The notes beneath the pieces are model-generated. The model saw only the letters and a list, made by a program, of their open reading frames with translations. It made no database searches and had not been told where the DNA came from. From contig NC_065877.1 of the NCBI RefSeq assembly GCF_933775445.1, forward strand, positions 25,730,001-25,794,000: a stretch of DNA of 64,000 bases, written 5' to 3'. Below are positions 12,434 through 25,594 of this stretch, in pieces. This DNA comes from Argentina anserina (taxonomy: Eukaryota; Streptophyta; Magnoliopsida; Rosales; Rosaceae). Position numbers and translations under genes: made by a program. Position 1 is the stretch's first letter, and every line of letters starts with the position of its first letter.

Positions 12434-13318
12434 AAATAACAAAGGTTTGTCTCCGTTAGACTTTTCCAAAAACAAGATATTATCTTGTTTTTGATCGAGC
12501 TCGGATCATCCATTTCGGATCTGATATTTGATAGGCACTGCTAACCACCGACACAAATAATAAGTCCCCGTTTGTTCGCCATCCCCCCTGGAGAGTCATT
12601 TCAGAAACCTTGACTATATCTAAAATCAGAATAGCTTGTAACTGTCATCCCTTCCACCACACACCACCAGTCAAACAAACAAACAACAAATTGAGTGAAC
12701 CTTCGACCATCGTTGGATACCGTTACAACCAAAAAGGACCCGACCCAATCCAGATTGATTCCATAGTCTGACAAATCTTGATTCAACGTTAGTCTTAATA
12801 GAAAATTGAGCACATCCATCTCTTATTCCACCATTTATGCCCTCACCATTTCCATTCAGCCACACCTTGCAAGTGCTAGCACGGCCAAAGAACAACACCG
12901 CACCGCAGCCAAAAATGCTACCAAGTTTATACAAAAATCCAGTACTATTTTTGCGGAGAAAAGAGATGGGTTTGACGGAGAAAATTGATGGCACCCAAAA
13001 AAAAGAGAATCTCATGGTTTGGGAAAATCTCCATAAATTAAAGGTTGAAATTGTCTTAATATTAGTAAAATATTTGATGATGGTTGCACGGCGTGATACA
13101 TACAATCCGTTTCCATATATAATCGGCGTAAGAAGAGAAAAACGGGTCATTAAATCTTTTAAAGGTAGTTTTGTAGTATTTTGTTTGTTTGTTCTTTGTT
13201 AGGTCAAATAAGTCCATACTCTCTCGACCTAGAGTTTTGTGATACAAATCTTGATGTTGTCTCATGTGTAAAACGTTATTCATGTATGACTAATTGTTCT
13301 CATGCATGTCGTTGCCTT
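12434..13318. other. Intergenic, short overlapping frames only
   Basis: Several short frames overlap on both strands (12601-13283). They share no family motif, have no splice partners that I could find, and contradict one another. I treat the stretch as non-coding, possibly old transposon DNA. Confidence 0.4.
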
Positions 13319-13871
13319 TAGGGCTGTCAATGGGTTGTGTCGGGTTGGTTTCGTGTCAGGTCAAGTTGTCTAGCGTGTTATAAAATATAAACTCAAACTC
13401 AACCCATTTAATAATCGTGTCAAAAATTTAAACTCAAACCCAACCTATTTATTAAACCGGTTACCCGTTTTCAACTCGTTTAATTCATTTAATAAATATA
13501 TTTGTCGTTTTAGATAAGATAACTAACTAAAACAATAATCAAATAAAAAAATCATTGTATTACCCAAAATTCTAGTTCAAAATGAGAAAAACTTACTAAA
13601 CTTTTATATACATATGATATTACCATTTTTAAATAGCTTGTGTACGACTGTACGCATATTTTATACAGAATTTAGTTCGACTCATTTATTAAACGTGTCA
13701 TGCAGGTTCATTTCGTGTTAGCGGGTTAACCCGTCGTTGACCCGTTTATTAAATGGGTCATGACGGGTTAACCCGCCGCTGACCCACTTTTTAATCGTGC
13801 GGGTTCAACCCGCTTTATTTCGTGCGGGTTTCGAATCGTGTTATCGGGTCGTGTCGAAATTTACAACCCTA
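13319..13871. mobile_element. hAT-type MITE (553 bp)
   Basis: The ends are TAGGGCTGTCAAT and, inverted, TAGGGTTGTAAAT. A perfect 8-bp target duplication, gttgcctt, flanks it (13311-13318 and 13872-13879). Subterminal regions are rich in short direct and inverted motifs built on CGGGT/ACCCG (for example gggttaacccg), typical of hAT transposase-binding arrays. There is no coding capacity. Pieces of the same family recur near 55001-55182 and 57640-57897. Confidence 0.85.
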
Positions 13872-14160
13872 GTTGCCTTCTTATTATCAATGTAATGTTT
13901 TTTTTTTTGACATAAATCAATGTAATGTTTAATTGCATTCCCACGTGATCTGGTGGTATATATGAATAAAACTAGAGAGTGAAGTGGTAGCTGGTTTGCC
14001 GTAATGTTGGGGACGAAATTATAAGTGAGATTTCTATTTTATTTATTCTACTTACTATTAATGGTGTGGTTTTAAGGGAAATTGATAACATATAACCCCT
14101 ACAGACGTACAGTACCATTACAAATGCTCTAAATACGGATTTATATATGAATATATATAG

Positions 14161-14564
14161 ACAGTCTCTATTCAGAGTGAAGCTTCACTCTGAAATTACA
14201 GAGTGAAGTTCTAATTTTGGCACACTTTTCGGTCAAATTTTTTCACTATAAGTGATTCAATATTTAGGTATGCTATTCAAGATCATCTCTACAAAATTTC
14301 ATCCAATTTGACAATGGTTTGAGCTTTCAAAATTGAGATTTACACGAACAGTTCACGTTGAACAGTTTTAATTCATTCATTGATTTAATCTAATTTCAAT
14401 ACCTTAACGATATCCGAATTAGATGAAATTTTGTATAGATGATCTTGAATATCATACCTAAATATTGAATCACTTATGGTGAAAAAAATTGACCGAAAAA
14501 TGTGCCAAAATTAGAACTTCACTCTGTAATTTCATAGTGAAGCTTCACTCTGGATAGAGACTGT
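14161..14564. mobile_element. Long-TIR MITE (hAT/Mutator type) upstream of the Rab gene
   Basis: The left arm begins ACAGTCTCTATTCAGAGTG and the right arm is its inverted copy with a few mismatches. The pairing extends inward for well over 100 bases, leaving a loop of perhaps 100. The flank atatatag occurs at 14153-14160 and 14565-14572 as an 8-bp duplication; with one more base it could be a 9-bp Mutator-type duplication. An internal hairpin, gagtgaagcttcactc, sits in each arm. The element is non-coding and ends about 395 bp upstream of the Rab start codon. Confidence 0.75.
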
Positions 14565-14959
14565 ATATATAGATACAGTATTGATATTACACATAACTTC
14601 AATTGTAAGAATAAAGACATAAAATCAGACAATTTAGGGTTAAGAATCAAGCAAGCAAAACCATAAAAAAACGTACTCAACCAAAAACATCAGAAAATAA
14701 ATAATTAAACGAACACCTAATTACTAAAAGAAAAATTATAACAAAATAGTGGGTCTCTTCCTAGCTGTCGGCTGAGTAAGACATACGAACATTTCAATGT
14801 GACGCACAAGCTGTCCTCTTCCCACCACATATAAAAGTAATAAAACCAGAGTCCTCTCCTTCTCCTTCTCCTTCGATCGTTAAACATTCCATTTACGTTA
14901 GCACCCACTTGTTGGAAACAGAAAGCTCTGAAACTCATTCCTCGTCGATCATTCAAGTC

Positions 14960-17023
14960 ATGATTCCTGAATAGTAATCCCTCTGATCTCTTTGTGTTTC
15001 TCAAATTCATATGTGCATGCATGCCTACATGTTTCAATACTTTTCACTGTGATTCAGGGTTGTGGATTGTGCTTAATGTGATTGAGATTTGCATTTCGGT
15101 CAGCTCTAGATTTTGTTTTGCAGTTATTACATGGTTTTCAATGAAGACTAGTCTTGTTTGTAACATTTGGGCTTTAGGGTGCTTTGATTTGCTGCTGATC
15201 ACAAATGCTTGATTTTCTGCATTTCTTGCATAAATTAAACAGATTTTTCAACAAAAGTAGATCGTGTAGATCGTTTTCGGAGATTCCTTAAGCTATATAT
15301 AATACTCATTGCGGGTATGGTGCCTTGTTGGGAGATCTTGATCTTCGACTGTATCTATAGGTTTGTTGTAATGGAACGTGTGCAAAGCTTTTTGAACAAC
15401 TGAACAAGCATCTGTTCAGATATGTAGGGATGTTTGTTGAAATTGAAATTTTATGTCATTTCTTATGATGACCAAGCGTATAGGTTGAGGTTCTAAATTG
15501 TTTCCTTCCCCTATCTTGCAGTGATTATCTTTTCAAACTTCTGCTCATTGGAGATTCTGGCGTTGGCAAGTCTTGCCTTCTTTTGAGATTTGCGGTAAAA
15601 GTTCAACAATGTATATAGCTTGTATATTGGTTGATCATATTCAGAAGTTATATGTAACATCCTGTCCCCTTTACACAAACTAATTAAACTGGTATATCTA
15701 CTATCACTAATCTGTGTGCATTACCAAGGGGCATAATACTAATCGATCATGCACTAAACTACATCATGGTTCATAGTGGTTGAATTAAGTAAACTAGAAG
15801 CGTATTGTGGACACATGATAATAGAAGTTTAAATGATACAGATACCACAATGGTTAACTGTGGTGAGCAAAATTTGTTTGCTAGAATCGTATCTGGAGCA
15901 ATTTTCCAATGACCAGACGAGTAATAAACTCAATAAGATCTACATTTTGTATACGGTATGCCCTTCTTAGTTGTTTAATGACAAATTGACTCTTAACTTG
16001 TGTAGGATGATTCTTACATTGACAGCTACATAAGTACCATTGGTGTTGACTTTGTAAGTACATTGAAGTAACATTGAGCTTCTGATGTTTGGTTATTTGA
16101 TGTCATGGCAGTGATTTCATATTTGTTTCATCTATTTAGAAAATTCGAACAGTGGAGCAGGACGGCAAGGTTGTGAAACTTCAAATTGTAAGTATATTAA
16201 TGCAACTTGAAATAAAAAAGTTCTCCTTACCCAGCAATTATGAAATCTCCAATTTCTTTCTGCTTAGTGGGACACAGCTGGTCAAGAACGTTTCAGAACA
16301 ATCACAAGCAGCTACTACCGCGGTGCACATGGCATTATTGTATGTACTTGATTTGGTTTTGCAACTTTTTCGTAGGGTGGCTCACTATTGTATTGTTCGC
16401 AACTAATATCTCGACTCTGTTTCTAGCTTGTCTATGATGTCACCGATCAAGAAAGCTTCAACAATGTGAAGACCTGGCTGCAAGAAATCGATAAATTTGC
16501 TGTTGGAAATGTGAACAAGCTGTTGGTTGGAAATAAGTGTGACTTGGCTGACAAGAAAGTGGTGTCTTCTGAAGCCAGCAAGGTTCCTTCCTTGTTAATC
16601 TTACTTTGAAATCGTGACATAGTTAAAATAAGTTGATCAATCAAAACTGAGTGATATATCTGGTTCTATACTTCTCTTTATCCTCTGGTCTCAAAGGCAT
16701 TTGCAGATGAGCTAGGAATTCCTTTCTTGGAAACAAGTGCCAAGAACTCTACCAATGTAGAGCATGCATTCATGACTATGGTTACAGAGATAAAGAATAG
16801 GTGAGTTCTTCTCCATGTTCTATGGCTAAAATCTGGTTATCTTATGATCACGGTATTTCACGGAAAGTTGGAATAGATCAGTATGTTCCTGACCTAATAT
16901 ACCGGTAAATTTTGATTTTTGGGATGCAGGATTGCTACTCAACCGATGAGTGCTAACAAGCCATCCACTGTGCATATGCGTGGACAGCCAGTTAATCAAA
17001 AGACCAGTTGTTGCTCATCTTGA
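14960..17023 (+). CDS. RABD2: Rab1/Ypt1-type small GTPase, RABD2 subfamily
   Basis: Small GTPase of the Rab1/RABD2 clade, which drives ER-to-Golgi vesicle transport. Eight coding exons: 14960-14973, 15522-15594, 16006-16053, 16140-16187, 16268-16339, 16427-16582, 16697-16800 and 16930-17023. They join in frame to 202 residues, the usual family length. Visible motifs are the P-loop GDSGVGKS (15-22), the switch I/effector segment around YISTIGVDF (37-45), WDTAGQE (62-68), NKCD (121-124) and ETSAK (149-153). The C-terminus is CCSS, so Cys199 and Cys200 are the expected geranylgeranylation sites. The start is fixed by MIPEYDYLF, which aligns with the conserved RABD2 N-terminus, although the first exon codes for only 14 nt. 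RABD1 is less likely because the GDSGVGKS and DVTD sequences are RABD2-like. A long-hairpin MITE lies just upstream. Confidence 0.95.
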
Positions 17024-17556
17024 ATCCGAGGAGAGGATGAACTTGTTCTTGATAATGGTGGGAAGTTCCACCGGCTTCAGACCAGAGAAAAACACACAAG
17101 TTACACAGGCTTGCAGAAACATGCTGCTTCGCATTCAATCGCTATTCAACTGCGTGCCTCCTATAGAAGATTCGACTATTGCTGTACCTGGTTCTCATTA
17201 TTTTCTTGATATAGTGATTTTGAGAAATCCTTTGAATAATTTTACCACAATGTAATAGTTCAATTATAAACATTTATTTGATAGACTAATCCCTTAGTTG
17301 AATTGACTTGCCATCCCTAATTCATTGGGAAATTGGTATATGCATTAGAAAGCTTTGAACATGTGTAATATTTGAATGGTGCGGAGTTAAAACAATCAAA
17401 CAAAAGTACCACAAGGCTACCAGCATATCATAACTTCAATATCCAAAAGTATCAGGCATACAGCTAAACAAAAATCCGAAGTACTCGTTTCAAAGATGTC
17501 TGAAATCCAAAAAAAAAAAAAAAACATGCGATGACGCTAGTGTATCCCCTTCCAAC
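17024..17556. other. Convergent 3' region of RABD2 and RPL28
   Basis: Non-coding DNA between two convergent stop codons. It presumably holds both 3' UTRs and polyadenylation regions. A poly-A run lies at about 17509-17523. No gene is visible. Confidence 0.6.
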
Positions 17557-18904
17557 TCATTTCCTGCCATAGATTCTGACAGCCTGCCTGTTCCTCTTCT
17601 TGGCACCAGACTTGGAAACCTTGAGGCTCCTGTGAACAGCACTCAACCTTGCTAGGGCAGCATGCTTCAGATCTGCACGGTAGAAGTTCTTTACCACCTG
17701 CAATGAGAAACCCAATATTAAAAGCCAAGCAAATACAATAACTTTAATGCAATACATGATATCAGACTCCATTTGTAGTTTCTGAATGAAACGAACAAAA
17801 AACCAATTAAAATACTCAAAATCAAGCTAAGTTAATTCTTTGAGGAAACCTTGCAATGGCTTCTTACATGTTCAGTGAACAACATATATGAAAGCAAGCA
17901 TTTTCCAGTAAACATATTCAGCCAAAACTTTTCAACTAAATCACAACAAATGAAGGCCTACCAATGAAAAAAAAAAAAGATCTAATGTACAAGTACAATG
18001 CAAACTCACAAGTTTAAAAGCAACAAGTTCATTACATCAAAAAAACCATTGTAAACCGCCTATATCTCTCAAGGCTCACCATGGCCTTATATAAGCAACT
18101 TATTAGTAAAACAACATCCTTGAGAAAATAATGAAGCAACAAAAATTGCCGAGTCCAGCATCCATCCTACTCATCGTCCAAAGCCTCGTCCTTTTTTTAT
18201 CATATCAATTAAGTTACTTTCCCCAAAAGCATCTCCAATCACATAATAGAAAGAGTCTGGAGGCAAGTGCAATGAATCTAATTCATCAAAAAACGAACCT
18301 TTGAATGTTAAGGCGCACCCAAGAACTTACATCCTAAAGCTCAACACTACTCAACTATACCGCCTCAAAATTTGTCATCGAAAACAGAGAATGCAGCATC
18401 CTAATAAGCCAACTATCCCACTTTCAAACAGCCCTCTATACATAGCAGCACAAATTCATACAAACAAAGCCAATCATCATTCAAAAGTCTCCGAAACCAG
18501 TTTACCTGGTTGTTGACAGCATTGGCCATGCGGCGGAAGTCCTTCTTCAACACAGACTTGTGAAGCAGAGAAGCAGGCTTGTTCTGCTTCCTGGTCTTAG
18601 TCGTCGCCAGCAGCACAGACTGCTCCTTTCCTGGCTGAATCGTCACCGTCTTCTTGTTCGCCAACCCTAATTAATCAACACAATTCCTCAATATAACAAA
18701 TCAAAAACTCCAAAAAGACAAAAAAGGAAATCGGAAATCTTAGGGTATAGGCTTACCAGATTGCTTGTAGGAGTGGAGGTTCAAGAGGTTGTTGGGCTCC
18801 TTGCTGAACCTAACGCCGGCGTGGCTCCGGCCGAACTCCTTCACCAGAAAAGAGTTGTTCTTCTTCACTATCTCCCATATCAGTTGTCCTGGAACTGTCG
18901 CCAT
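17557..18904 (-). CDS. RPL28: 60S ribosomal protein L28 (eL28)
   Basis: Structural protein of the cytosolic large ribosomal subunit, eL28 family. Three coding exons on the minus strand (18904-18757, 18666-18506, 17697-17557) join in phase to 149 residues, close to the roughly 140 aa of plant L28. It starts [17 protein letters not shown] and contains [18 protein letters not shown], a basic stretch around [17 protein letters not shown] and the end AVRIYGRK; these are the family landmarks. A 5'-UTR intron is likely, with donor after CCCAACAG (18996) and acceptor at about 18926. Intron 2 (17698-18505) is 808 bp and holds nothing else I can see. The promoter has a telo-box and a TATA-like motif, as is common for ribosomal protein genes. 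It converges with RABD2. Confidence 0.95.
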
Positions 18905-19032
18905 TCCTCTCTGTCTCTATTTAACCTGCACCGGATCGGAGATCAAAATCAACGGTGAGATTTTGCGGTGAAAAAGAGAGAGAAAGAGAGTGTACCTGTT
19001 GGGATTCTGCTCCGGCCGCTCAGACGAGAAAA

Positions 19033-19084
19033 TTAGGGTTTTTGGTGAAGAAGAGATTGGGGGTTTGATGTTGGCCTTTTATAT
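19033..19084 (-). promoter_or_regulatory. RPL28 promoter elements: telo-box and TATA-like motif
   Basis: The minus strand carries AAACCCTAA (plus-strand ttagggttt at 19033-19041), the telo-box that is frequent near the start of plant ribosomal protein genes. About 35 bp upstream, the minus strand reads TATAAAAG (19077-19084), a TATA-like motif. Positions fit a transcription start near 19050. Function is inferred from motif and position only. Confidence 0.5.
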
Positions 19085-20483
19085 GCTGAAGTCCCAAGTC
19101 CGTCATTTAATATTTAGACCGCGAAGGGTACCATCTATTATTGTTTATTACGCTTTTGTCCCTGCTTTGTAGCTGAACCGGGTTCATTTGGGGATGGTGA
19201 AGTTTGTGGGGTAAAAAGGTAAAAATAAGTCTTTCTTTTTTCGATGTTTTTTTTTACAAACAGGACTGGAAAAAGACCCTATTAAGTCTTCCTAGCTAAT
19301 CTAAATGGAACGCTGGAGACACGATAATGGAAGTAGGGTTTAGGAAGATAATAAGTTTAGAGTTCTTTGTGTCATCCCTAGTCCTTGTACCACCAGATTG
19401 CAAAATGGCAAATAGGGCTTGAATTGTAGCTTCTTGTGGTGTGTTGGCTGATTTTGCTTGTGGAAAAAGTGAAGAATTATCAAGTTGATTCACCATGTTT
19501 TGATAGGCTGAGAGATGAATTCATACTAGGCCACTATATATAGATTGGGAGTTGATCTTCAATTAGCGTTACCCTAAAGGCAATCACTATTGATCAAACC
19601 CTCCTCTCATCTCATCCCTACCCTTTTCTCTTTATTGAGTCTCGATCGGGTTCAAACCCTGTAAAATCTTCCCCTCTTGTTGTTCTTTTCTTCTGATTGC
19701 AGCAGATCCACTCATCACTATCAACACTGCTAACTACAGAGCGTATAAACCAACACTAGAACACTAGATCTAAAAACAGGGCATTTCTAAGCAAAAATAA
19801 CAGTTTTCCAGTTCCATGATCAAGTTTCCAAAAGAGAAAGCTGAGTCATGATGCATGCCTGCAACCAGAAGCTCAAACAATGCGAGACAGATTGAACTAG
19901 AATAAGACCACAAGCACACCCAAAGCAGTAGTGTAGCAACAGCAAAGGAGTAGACTCCTAAAGTAATTAGTAAAAGCACACAGAAAGCTTCAACAATGCT
20001 GTACTCCTGAGGATCAAAGCTCATGTCACGTTTCAACCAATATCTCAGTAAAAAGAGAAACTTTATTTCATTTGATTTCAAGCAATATAACTAACATTGA
20101 GTATCTCAGTAAAAAGGAGTTGAACATGTGTCTGTCCTACAACAGAAGTACATTGGGGAACATAGTTACTATCTGAAATTCTGAATCAATCTGAATTCAA
20201 AGACTAAGTAACCAGATTCTAGGTCAGTAAAATACCTAATTCCAGTTACATCTCAACTAATGTGCACTATTTACACAGAGAAATGCAGACTCCACAGACC
20301 AACTGCTCTTCCTACAACAACGCAGAGTTGAGGAATTGCAAGAAAGAAGCTGCCCGCTTGAAGGGGCCAAATTAATGAGAACCACTAACTAGGCTGCAGA
20401 AATTAACTAAAACACAGGATATAGAGCTAACTTCACAGGTAAACCATTCACTGTAACTTTAACCCAATAAACAGATTCAAGTT
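19085..20483. other. Intergenic/3' UTR region between RPL28 and the PWWP gene
   Basis: A 1.4-kb stretch. The part nearest 20483 is presumably the 3' UTR of the minus-strand PWWP gene. Frames at 19296-19496 and 19770-20081 (both minus) show no family motif and no splice partners, so I do not call them genes. Confidence 0.5.
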
Positions 20484-23400
20484 TCACTTGGTTTTTAACA
20501 CATGATGTGTTGGCCGCGCTAAACCACTCACTGCTTCATTTAACCTACTGAAAACTACTTTAAGGGGGATACAAGCTATTACCGTACCGCTCGACTTCTT
20601 TATCGGTAGATTCCTCTCTCCAGAGTGCCGGTGACCAGTCAATGAAGATAACTTCCTCGTCTTTTTTTGCAGTAGCCCAGATTTCTTTGATTTGGGAGAA
20701 CTCTTTGGCGAACCCAAATGCTTGGTAGGGATTTTTCTAATCTCTACATTTCGTTCAGCTGCTTCGCCACCTTCAAGATCACATTCCATATTGTCAAACA
20801 GTATGTCACTATATCCATCATCCAAAGCCTTAACTATGAGTGGGTGACCAACAATGGCTTTACCATTCAATTTACTCGTTAAAGAAACCAGGGGAACATG
20901 CTGTGTCCGGTACTTTGTTTTAACCTCCAGTTTGACATCATATAAGGCAGCATCAGAGCAAGTACTGTGGGAAATAGAATCCGATGTCTGATATCTTGCT
21001 GGTACCAAGGAGCGAGATTGCCGATAGGGAAGTGACCTTTGAGGCGGTCCAGCAGACAATTCCGCAACCTGTTTGGACCTTCCTTGTAATGTGTGATTGA
21101 AAGTAGCAGAACCATTAATACCATTGCAATTTCTTTTCAGGTCAGAAACGTGACATAACACATCCGAACGGCGTATGCCTGCCAAACTAGTATTCGATAA
21201 GTCATCGATGTTCATATATTTCCTCGAGTTATGTTTTCTATCTCTACTTGTTTTTCTTGAGTTTCTCTTTCCTTTTGACTGCCACTTCGAACTACCTTTT
21301 TCTATACTTTGGCCAATATCATGCACGACTGCAGAACTTGTAGGAGCAGTGTCATTGAGCTTCTCATTTCTCAGAGATACAGCTTCAGCTTGACTAGTTC
21401 GAGTAGATTGCCTTCCCACTGCACCAATTTCAGGCCTTCCAGATGAACAAGGAGCAAGTACAGCAGATTTACCTGGTAGAAAAGAAAAGATGGCAAATCA
21501 GCTAAAGAAGAACCAGAAAATATTTCTCAGACTCACAAGCACAAAAGAATGAATATGCTAATCATCTTGCTGCACGTTGAATTAGCAAGACAAGGTCAAA
21601 GAAAAAGGAGTGATGGAGTTGCAGGGATACCACTATGTTCAAATCATAAACAAAAAAGACAAGATACAAACAACATGATAACAAAAATTATGCGATAATT
21701 ACAAATTGTCCCATAGATACCATGACTCCTAGTAGTTTAATTGAAGACGCATACTGACTGAAACTAAAGCGTAAATATAAATATCCAAATACCTAAAGAG
21801 CGTTTTTCTTCTCCAGCGGGCCGCACATCATAGATTTTTTTAGATGAACCATTTTCCAATAACTCAGATTTGCTGGGAATTTCATTCTCTTTCATCGTAT
21901 TAATAGAAGAAGATACCGTAGCTTGTTCAGGAGCATCTGTGTAAGCATCAATTTCACATGACACTCTAGTGTGGTCCGTAGATAAACCCCTTTTTGACTC
22001 ATTTTGTTCAATTTCAGGAACCTTACCATCAGATAATTGAAGAGAGGAAGCACTTGACTTTGGAAGTAGGTCACCTGCAACTGGAATACACACCATTTCA
22101 GTACTCTCCAAGACCTTCGTCAATGGTTTGCTACGACTTTTTCTTCTCAGCAACTCATTAGCTGTGGCCACTACAGATCTCTTTCTCCTCAAAGATGAGG
22201 GACTTTTGCTTCCATTTGAAAGACTTCCGTTGGGCATGCCACTCTCAGTGTTTATATCTAAGATTGAAGCATTTTCATGACGCCCTTCTGTCTGAACTGA
22301 CCTTTTTGATACCACACCCATTCCCAGGTCCTGAAGTCCTCTCATGCGCTTAACTCCTTCTGTTCCATCATCCTCTGAATCATTTGGTGTCCTTCTTCTC
22401 CTTCCCTGCAGACTTTGCAACTTAGAAGAACTTATATGATTTGGCTCCTCAAAAGATATACCAGATTGAGATAATTCCAGAGCAGAGTCTGAATTTGCTT
22501 CAGAAAGACTCACATCATAAGACATATCTCCATTCTCCTCGCCAGAGTGAGATGTGGCTGAGCAATCGTGGTCACCACCTGAATTACTCATTTGAGAACT
22601 GATATTTACATTATCCTTGCCTAGGCGCTCATTCTCAATCTCAAGAGCATGAATAATGGCGTCTTCCCTTCGTGCATATTTCACTGCCTTCTTGTTGGGG
22701 TTAGCTGCAGCAGCCTTTGCTTTTGTAATGCATTCCTCATACTCCCCACAACGAAAAGCTTTCACTCTCTTGGATTTTTCAAGATTATACCAGTCCCTGA
22801 ATCAATGGAATCAAGATCAGACCAAAATCATATCTTATTGAAAGCTTAACACCCCATACCCTTAACAGTATCCTTGCATTGACAATCATGCTCCTCAACC
22901 ATGGAAATAGACGTGGTTCTGAACCACAACCATGAACACGCTGTAATGGAAGTATGTAATGTGACAGATACTACAAGCATAATGAATCTCTAGCTTAAGA
23001 AATGCCAAGAAATAGCACGTTCATTTTATCAGGCTTGAACATTTCTTGAGGATGATGAAATGTGGAAAACTAAAATTTGTATCAAACGGTTACAACTTAA
23101 CAGTCATAGAAAAGATAAACTATTCTATAAATGTTAAACCATCCAAAAAGGACAAAGACTCTTCCAGCGCAATTTATGTGAAGCACCCAACTAATACATA
23201 TAGCAGCTTCAACGATATGATTCATGACTAACTTAAAACATAAATCTTCTCTCAAACGCCAAACTCTACACATGTCTATGGTAGTACACAAAGGAAACAA
23301 ACCTCTCTCTCCCCACAAGCTACACAACTATTCGTATTAATTTGTACAAAAACACTAAATTGTAATCTACCCCAAAGCTCATTGCAGAGAATATGCAACT

Positions 23401-23885
23401 TCAATCACTATGTATTGCTTCCACGACGCAGCTTAATAGAGAATATAGCAGTAAGAACTAACAAACCAAGTAATAAACTCAACCTTAAATCGAAGCCAAA
23501 TCAACAGAATTCACAGTAAGGACTATACTATTGCAACAAATCCTGATTAAGTAACACAATAGCTCTCTAAAAACCGAAATAAATAACTACGCATTAACCA
23601 AATTGAGTAAAATGCAGCAACAAAATATTGAGTCATATGGAAGTAAGCAAATTGCAGCCTAGTATGACCAAAAGCAAAAGCTTTAAACACTCACACGCTG
23701 GCGTCATCACGGCCGAGAAGCTTCACCGGAGTACCACTTCTAGGCGAAACCACAAACTCCTCAGTCAACTCATCCAACCCCACAATCCGACCCGGCCACC
23801 ACGACCCGTTTCTCCGCCGGACCCAAACCAACGTACCCACCGTCCCATCAATGCCGTTGTTACCGGACTCGCCGGAGCTCCCCAT
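20484..23885 (-). CDS. PWWP-domain nuclear protein (At1g51745-like)
   Basis: Three coding exons (23885-23695, 22796-21793, 21472-20484) join in phase to 727 residues. An N-terminal PWWP/Tudor-like domain (about residues 13-90) contains TLVWVRRRNGSWWPGRIVG, then SGTPVKLLGRDDASVDWYNL. PWWP modules bind methylated histone tails and DNA, so a chromatin role is likely. Downstream are a short Ala/Lys-rich segment, acidic Ser-rich linkers and several basic clusters (for example KSKKSGLLQKKTRK) that resemble nuclear-localisation signals. A conserved C-terminal block, IPLKVVFSRLNEAVSG, is typical of the At1g51745/At3g03140/At3g21295 group. I chose MGSSGESG as start because it aligns with that group; an upstream in-frame ATG at 23975 would add about 30 residues. 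A (GA)n tract lies upstream at 24419-24456. The biochemical role is not known to me. Confidence 0.9.
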
Positions 23886-24413
23886 CTCAAACCAAAACCC
23901 TCCACCGGAAAAATCCAAAAAACTCTGATCTGAAAAACGCAAACTTTTCAATCTCCGCCGCGCATTCTCAGCCACACTCGAGCCTCACCGCCGCCCGGAG
24001 CTTCACTCTCGCCGGAAAACGCATACACTCCTCAACCTAGAATTAAAAATCAAAACTTTGAGAAAACCCAATACAAAATTGGATTGGTTGCATGCATCAG
24101 AAAACCCCAAGACGAATTTTTTATGGGAAAACTGAAGAGAAGGGAGGGAGTGGTGACCTTGGGAACAAAGGTTTATGGAGGAGAGGAACACAGAGAAGAT
24201 CTAACTTGATTTTTTTTTACAAAGTTTGGGTTTTGAAACTGTTACTGGTTTTTTTTTTTTGGCTTTCTGGGTGTGAATTTGTGGTTTGAACTTTTTAAGT
24301 ATTAGCGAATTGGAGCTGGGTTTTGTGAGGAGTATAGTGTTTAGGGTGAGGAGAGAAATAGGGTCGGTGATTGGATCAATTATACAAATAGCTTTTGGTG
24401 TCTCTTGTGTGAC

Positions 24414-24418
<5 letters not shown>

Positions 24419-24456
<38 letters not shown>
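24419..24456 (+). repeat. (GA)n microsatellite in the PWWP gene upstream region
   Basis: About 19 GA dinucleotides without interruption, roughly 535 bp upstream of the chosen ATG of the minus-strand PWWP gene, in or near its 5' UTR/promoter. On that gene's strand it reads as CT repeats, a common plant core-promoter feature. Confidence 0.85.
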
Positions 24457-24458
<2 letters not shown>

Positions 24459-25241
24459 TTCAGTCTTTCAGATATGAGAGGCAAGGGAGGCAAAGTGAGG
24501 CAGGAAAGAAAGAAAATTAGAAATTAGAAATTAGAAATTAGAAATTGTATGTATGTAAGGGTATACGGTGGGTTTAGGTTTTATCCTAATATGGCACCTT
24601 TTGGAGAGGAGGACGCCACCGTATCAGTGACAACAGTCAACACCGCAATGGCAACGTCAACCCAACTTTTTACGAGGAAAGTTTTTTTTTGAAAGGTTAC
24701 AAGGAAAGTTGTTGGCTGTGTAAATGAGAAACAATCACAAAGATCCTCATAACTTCAGTCAATAAGCTCTTTTGATATCTTTATTTTTGTTTAACAGTCT
24801 AATTTATCGTACTAGAAAATTAATAATCAGCGTGATTTTAATGACGCCAATCACATAACATTTTGGTATTGGTATTATCGTCGCATGTTTTATCTATTTC
24901 TTAGTGGCAGTGCGTGTCTATAAACCAATAATCAACACATTTCACAAATCTTTCGTCTATAACACAATCAAATGATTGAGTACATGGTATTTTGATATTG
25001 GTGGTTTTGTCTCATGATTTTTTTTCATTCAAATGTTGCTCTCCATAAATCTATCTTTTAGTCATTCTAGACCTCAATCAGTGACCTCTATCTCTCCTTG
25101 TATATAAAGTTGAGAAGGCCACACAACGGACCAGGGAGTTTTTTCTCAAACACTCAACTGCTTGTTTCCTCAAATATTGACCTTTGATCTTCCCCTTGAC
25201 ATTCGAGTGTTTATGTCTTATGCACAACTCTTAGAGCCTCA
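24457..25241. other. Intergenic, no recognised feature
   Basis: AT-rich sequence between the PWWP gene promoter and the TRIM element. A short attagaa repeat lies at about 24513-24545. No coding frame or family motif is seen. Confidence 0.5.
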
Positions 25242-25592
25242 TGTCACGTCCCGTTTTCGAGAGTGTCTATTGCGGGCATCGCTGGTTAAATGAATATTAG
25301 GCACATGTGGGATTGCTCTAAGATAATAAGTGTGGGAGATATATGGTTGCTCATTCTGAGGGGTTCAGGTAGGCCAACCCGGTTCAGTTTGGGGAGCTTG
25401 TCGCTAGTCGGGGACTTAACGTCGAAGATGAGAGGTGGCCGTCTTACACACAGGTTGGGGTCTGGAGCCAATCTCCTGATGAGCCCAAGGCAGGGCGAAA
25501 CCAGTGCATTGCCCAGTTGGATAAGGCTGGCTCCATGGGGATGGGGCGCCGCATGGACCAAGTGTGGCAGTCGAATGGCTAGGTCCGTGATA
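25242..25592 (+). repeat. 5' LTR of the TRIM element
   Basis: Pairs with 25897-26239. Shared landmarks include 'aggcacatgtgggattgctc', 'gagagcttgtcgctagtc'-type sequence and 'ggctggctccatg'. The two copies differ by scattered substitutions and small indels (351 versus 343 bp), so the insertion is fairly old. Confidence 0.8.
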
Positions 25593-25594
25593 AG

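Noticed and set aside
12601..13283. Overlapping frames of 120-160 codons on both strands
   Set aside because: No family motif, splice partner or consistent strand; several mutually exclusive frames over AT-rich DNA.
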